Part shown: piece after piece, positions 60,912 through 64,000 of the stretch
How positions within the stretch are numbered: the stretch's first letter is position 1
Layout: every line of letters begins with the position of its first letter
Assembly: GCA_964620425.1 (NCBI GenBank)
Contig: CAZUGV010000002.1
Span: 124,001 to 188,000, forward strand
DNA from: DASXUG01 sp964620425
GTDB lineage: Bacteria; Pseudomonadota; Gammaproteobacteria; Burkholderiales; Methylophilaceae
Direction of reading: 5' to 3'
DNA: 64,000 nt
Translations under genes and position numbers: made by a program
Notes under the pieces: generated by a model
What the model was told of the DNA's origin: nothing
The model's database searches: none
Seen by the model: only the letters and a program-made list of their open reading frames with translations

Positions 60912-61448
60912 ATGGCTGAAGCGATAACAATAGCAAGGCCCTATGCGACAGCGATTTTTCGCTTAGCTAAGGAAAAAAATGCGTTAGCTGAGTGGTCAGA
61001 GCAATTGAGCTTGTTGGCAGCAGTTACCACTAATGTGGAAATTTCTGCCTTGATTGATGATCCCAAGCTTAGTTCGGCTGAGTTGGAAAAGGTGATGCTC
61101 TCAATTTGTGAAGGCAAATTAAATGCAGAAGCAATCAACTTGGTAAGGCTGATGGTTGAAAATAATCGGTTAACTATCATGTCAGATGTTGCTGAAGCAT
61201 TTGAAACGCTAAAAGCACAAGACGAGGCGAGATTGGAAGCATTGCTTACCGCAGCAGAGAAGCCTTCAGATGAACAGGTTCAAATGCTGGTCAAGCAACT
61301 TGAGTCAAGGTTTGGCAAGAAAATTGAAGCGCAAGTAGAGATAGACCCAGAACTAATTGGTGGTATCAAAATAGTTGTTGGCGATACAGTCATAGACGCA
61401 TCCGTCCGTGGCCAGTTACAAGAGCTCGCTTATACACTTAAAGGTTAG
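60912..61448 (+). CDS. atpH: F0F1 ATP synthase subunit delta
   Basis: A 178-residue subunit. The start is ATG 60912 with AGGA upstream; an in-frame codon at 60888 lies inside atpF and is less likely. The N-terminal helical domain (ITIARPYATAIFRLAKEKNAL) binds the tip of alpha, and the C-terminal part (VEIDPELIGGIKIVVGDTVIDASVRGQLQEL) contacts subunit b. It joins the F1 head to the stator. Confidence 0.97.
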   Translation: MAEAITIARPYATAIFRLAKEKNALAEWSEQLSLLAAVTTNVEISALIDDPKLSSAELEKVMLSICEGKLNAEAINLVRLMVENNRLTIMSDVAEAFETLKAQDEARLEALLTAAEKPSDEQVQMLVKQLESRFGKKIEAQVEIDPELIGGIKIVVGDTVIDASVRGQLQELAYTLKG

Positions 61449-61475
61449 GCCTAACAAGGTCAGGAGACAGACAAA

Positions 61476-63017
61476 ATGCAGTTATCAACATCAGAAATCA
61501 GTGAACTGATTAAAAGCAGACTGGAAAATTTTTCAACGACCGCTGAAGCACGTACACAAGGTACTGTGGTATCGGTAACGGACGGCATTGTTCGTATTCA
61601 TGGGCTATCAAACGTGATGGCTGGTGAGATGATTGAGTTTCCAGGCAATACTTTCGGTCTAGCATTAAACCTCGAGCGCGACTCTGTTGGTGCCGTTGTC
61701 TTGGGTGACTATGAGCACATTACAGAAGGCGACACTTGTAAATGTACAGGTCGCATTCTGGAAGTGCCAGTTGGGCCAGAGTTAATTGGTCGCGTGGTCG
61801 ATGCGTTAGGCCGCCCAATTGATGGTAAAGGTCCAGTTAACACCAAATTAACAGATAAAATTGAAAAAGTAGCGCCTGGTGTTATTGCTCGTCAATCTGT
61901 GTCTCAGCCAGTACAAACTGGTATTAAAGCAATTGACTCAATGGTGCCAGTAGGCCGTGGTCAACGTGAGTTAATTATTGGTGACCGCCAAACAGGTAAA
62001 ACAGCGGTAGCAGTAGATGCGATTATCAATCAAAAAGGTCAGAATATGACCTGTATCTACGTTGCTGTTGGTCAAAAAGCTTCTACCGTTGCTAACGTGG
62101 TACGTAAGCTTGAGCAATACGGTGCAATGGAGTACACCATTGTTGTTGCTGCAACTGCTTCAGATTCAGCTGCATTACAATTTATCGCTCCATATGCTGG
62201 CTGTACGATGGGTGAGTATTTCCGTGATCGCGGTCAAGACGCATTGATTGTTTACGATGACTTAACCAAGCAAGCGATTGCATATCGTCAAATTTCATTG
62301 CTATTACGTCGTCCACCAGGCCGTGAAGCTTATCCAGGTGATGTGTTCTATCTCCACTCACGTTTGCTGGAGCGTGCTGCGCGCGTGAATGAAGATTACG
62401 TGGAAAAATTCACCAACGGTGAAGTTAAAGGTAAAACAGGTTCATTAACAGCATTGCCAATTATTGAAACGCAAGCTGGTGACGTATCTGCATTCGTTCC
62501 AACAAACGTGATTTCAATTACTGATGGTCAAATCTTCTTGGAGTCTGACTTGTTTAACGCGGGTGTCCGCCCTGCGATTAACGCTGGTATTTCTGTGTCA
62601 CGTGTAGGTGGTGCGGCGCAAACTAAAGTGGTTAAAAAGTTGGGTGGCGGTGTGCGTCTAGCATTAGCTCAATATCGTGAATTGGCTGCCTTTGCACAAT
62701 TTGCATCTGATTTGGATGAAACTACACGTAAGCAACTAGAGCGTGGTCGTATGGTTACTGAGTTGATGAAGCAACCTCAGTACTTACCACTTTCAGTATC
62801 TGAAATGGCGATTACATTACAAGCTGCAAACAAGGGTTATTTAGATGATGTGCCAGTCAACAAGGCGCTAGCATTTGAATCAGCATTACATGCGTTCATC
62901 AAATCAAATTACAAGGATTTGGTAGACAGAATTGAAACTACGCTAGATCTTTCTAAAGATGATGACAAGGCTTTATCAGCTGCGATTGAAGACTTTAAGA
63001 AAAATAGCGCTTACTAA
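61476..63017 (+). CDS. atpA: F0F1 ATP synthase subunit alpha
   Basis: A 513-residue F1 subunit with the P-loop GDRQTGKTA near 169-177 and the signature PAINAGISVSRVGGAAQ. The regulatory Arg in the VGGAAQT region and the conserved VYDDLTKQA are present. Alpha alternates with beta in the catalytic hexamer and binds non-catalytic nucleotide. The length matches E. coli. It lies 27 nt after atpH and 15 nt before atpG. Confidence 0.99.
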   Translation: MQLSTSEISELIKSRLENFSTTAEARTQGTVVSVTDGIVRIHGLSNVMAGEMIEFPGNTFGLALNLERDSVGAVVLGDYEHITEGDTCKCTGRILEVPVGPELIGRVVDALGRPIDGKGPVNTKLTDKIEKVAPGVIARQSVSQPVQTGIKAIDSMVPVGRGQRELIIGDRQTGKTAVAVDAIINQKGQNMTCIYVAVGQKASTVANVVRKLEQYGAMEYTIVVAATASDSAALQFIAPYAGCTMGEYFRDRGQDALIVYDDLTKQAIAYRQISLLLRRPPGREAYPGDVFYLHSRLLERAARVNEDYVEKFTNGEVKGKTGSLTALPIIETQAGDVSAFVPTNVISITDGQIFLESDLFNAGVRPAINAGISVSRVGGAAQTKVVKKLGGGVRLALAQYRELAAFAQFASDLDETTRKQLERGRMVTELMKQPQYLPLSVSEMAITLQAANKGYLDDVPVNKALAFESALHAFIKSNYKDLVDRIETTLDLSKDDDKALSAAIEDFKKNSAY

Positions 63018-63032
63018 GCTGGAGTTTAAATA

Positions 63033-63902
63033 ATGCCTAGTAGTAAGGAAATTCGAACAAAGATCAAGAGTGTTGAAAATACACGCAAGATCACCAAAGC
63101 CATGGAAATGGTAGCTGCTTCTAAAATGCGTAAAGCGCAAGATAGAATGCGTGCGGCGAGACCATATGCTGAAAAGATTCGTGCTGTTGCTGCGCATATG
63201 TCACATGCTCAACCAGAATATAAACACGCATTTCTAATTAAGCGCGATGTAGTTAAAAGTATTGGTGTAATTGTTGTTACATCTGATAAAGGTTTATGTG
63301 GTGGTTTGAATACCAACGTTTTGCGTGTAACAGTGAATCAAATGCAAGCTTGGGAAGCAGAGAATAAATCTGTGAAAGTTTGTGCTATTGGTAACAAGGG
63401 TTTAGGTTTCATGACCCGTATAGGCGCAGATGTTAAATCCCAATTCATATCAGTTGGTGATAAGCCAAGTATGGAGAGCTTAATTGGCCCTGTTAAAGTC
63501 ATGTTGGATGCGTATATGGCTGGTGAAATAGATCAGCTCTATATTTCATATAACAGATTTATCAATACCATGAAGCAAGAGTCTTTGGTTGAGCAGTTAC
63601 TACCACTTTCAGGCGAGAATATAGGTGCTCCAAAAGGTCAATGGGATTATATCTATGAGCCCGAGGCTAAGGTGGTGATTGATGATTTAATGGTTCGTTA
63701 TATTGAATCATTGGTATATCAAGCCGTAGCTGAAAACATTGCTTCTGAGCAAAGTGCGCGGATGGTAGCAATGAAGGCAGCTTCTGATAATGCTAAAACA
63801 GTGATTGGCGATTTGAAGTTGGTGTACAACAAGGCGCGACAAGCAGCGATTACGAAAGAAATTTCGGAAATTGTCGGTGGCGCGGCAGCGGTTTCAGGTT
63901 AG
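63033..63902 (+). CDS. atpG: F0F1 ATP synthase subunit gamma
   Basis: A 289-residue central rotor shaft. The N-terminal helix has EIRTKIKSVENTRKITKAMEMVAASKMRKAQ, and SDKGLCGGLNTN follows near 85-96. The C-terminal helix ends ITKEISEIVGGAAAVSG, typical of bacterial gamma. It rotates inside the alpha/beta head and couples proton flow to ATP synthesis. The gap to atpD is 76 nt. Confidence 0.98.
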   Translation: MPSSKEIRTKIKSVENTRKITKAMEMVAASKMRKAQDRMRAARPYAEKIRAVAAHMSHAQPEYKHAFLIKRDVVKSIGVIVVTSDKGLCGGLNTNVLRVTVNQMQAWEAENKSVKVCAIGNKGLGFMTRIGADVKSQFISVGDKPSMESLIGPVKVMLDAYMAGEIDQLYISYNRFINTMKQESLVEQLLPLSGENIGAPKGQWDYIYEPEAKVVIDDLMVRYIESLVYQAVAENIASEQSARMVAMKAASDNAKTVIGDLKLVYNKARQAAITKEISEIVGGAAAVSG

Positions 63903-63978
63903 TTTAGACAGATAGCATGTAGCAAGTAAATGCTAACGTAATGCTTAACGAATTTAAGTATAGATGGGGAATCTCAAA

Positions 63979-64000
63979 ATGAGTCAAGGTAAAGTAGTCC
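63979..64000 (+). CDS. atpD: F0F1 ATP synthase subunit beta (first codons only)
   Basis: Only the opening MSQGKVV is inside the window; the gene runs off the right edge. The start ATG at 63979 is preceded by GATGGGGAA. The identity rests on its position after atpG and on the MSxGKVVQ opening common in betaproteobacterial AtpD. Confidence 0.85.

Noticed and set aside
1..64000. tRNA, rRNA, CRISPR, IS element and prophage signals
   Set aside because: I looked for cloverleaf-like segments, transposase or integrase open frames and regularly spaced repeats and found none that could be supported.

Overview
This window looks like a chromosomal segment around the replication origin of a methylotrophic betaproteobacterium, most likely of the family Methylophilaceae (Methylotenera/Methylophilus type). 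The evidence is a lanthanide-type methanol dehydrogenase (XoxF) gene beside a c-type cytochrome, an E. coli-like cell-wall and lipoate gene order, metXW, gatCAB, and the classical gyrB-dnaN-dnaA / rpmH-rnpA-yidD-yidC-mnmE / mnmG-rsmG-parA-parB / atpIBEFHAGD order. The family assignment is inferred; no rRNA gene is present to confirm it.

Layout. 1-2940: the 3' part of a class A penicillin-binding protein (PBP1A) and a conserved protein of unknown function. 3031-8949 (minus): a signalling operon of MASE1-CHASE-GAF-PAS histidine kinase, single-domain receiver and REC-PAS-GGDEF-EAL protein, all overlapping. 9240-19041 (minus): the elongation/septation cell-wall locus mreB-mreC-mreD-mrdA-mrdB-rlpA-dacA followed by ybeD-lipB-lipA. 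19166-22481 (plus): gatCAB. 22504-26736: DUF4124 protein, pyrE, xthA, an AmpG-like permease and a small DsbD/TauE-like membrane protein. 26817-31243: c551-type cytochrome and xoxF (minus), divergent from an AcoR-type sigma-54 activator (plus). 31317-37741: TetR repressor divergent from a three-gene RND efflux operon. 37841-43243: metW-metX (minus), then gamma-carbonic anhydrase, ABC exporter and hemW (plus). 43446-44417: cheV behind a sigma-28 promoter. 44421-50688: the origin region. 50720-58685: yidC, mnmE, a DUF2853 protein, mnmG, rsmG, parA, parB. 58810-64000: the ATP synthase operon, cut off after the first codons of atpD.

The most interesting locus is the xoxF control region (29051-29317). 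On the minus strand it has a -24/-12 promoter with exact 11-nt spacing (TGGCATAGCCGTTGCAA). A 13/13 match to the IHF consensus lies upstream, followed by a cluster of four TGTTCA/TGAACA half-sites just before the start of the divergent sigma-54 activator gene. Together these form a complete enhancer-dependent switch for a lanthanide methanol dehydrogenase. XoxF itself appears to carry an insertion of about 30 residues between metal ligands, and it is paired with a small c551-type cytochrome rather than a XoxG/XoxJ pair.

Three parS sites bracket the origin: in the dnaN-gyrB gap, inside the mnmE coding sequence, and upstream of mnmG. DnaA boxes lie on both sides of dnaA. I saw no tRNA, rRNA, insertion sequence, prophage or CRISPR array.
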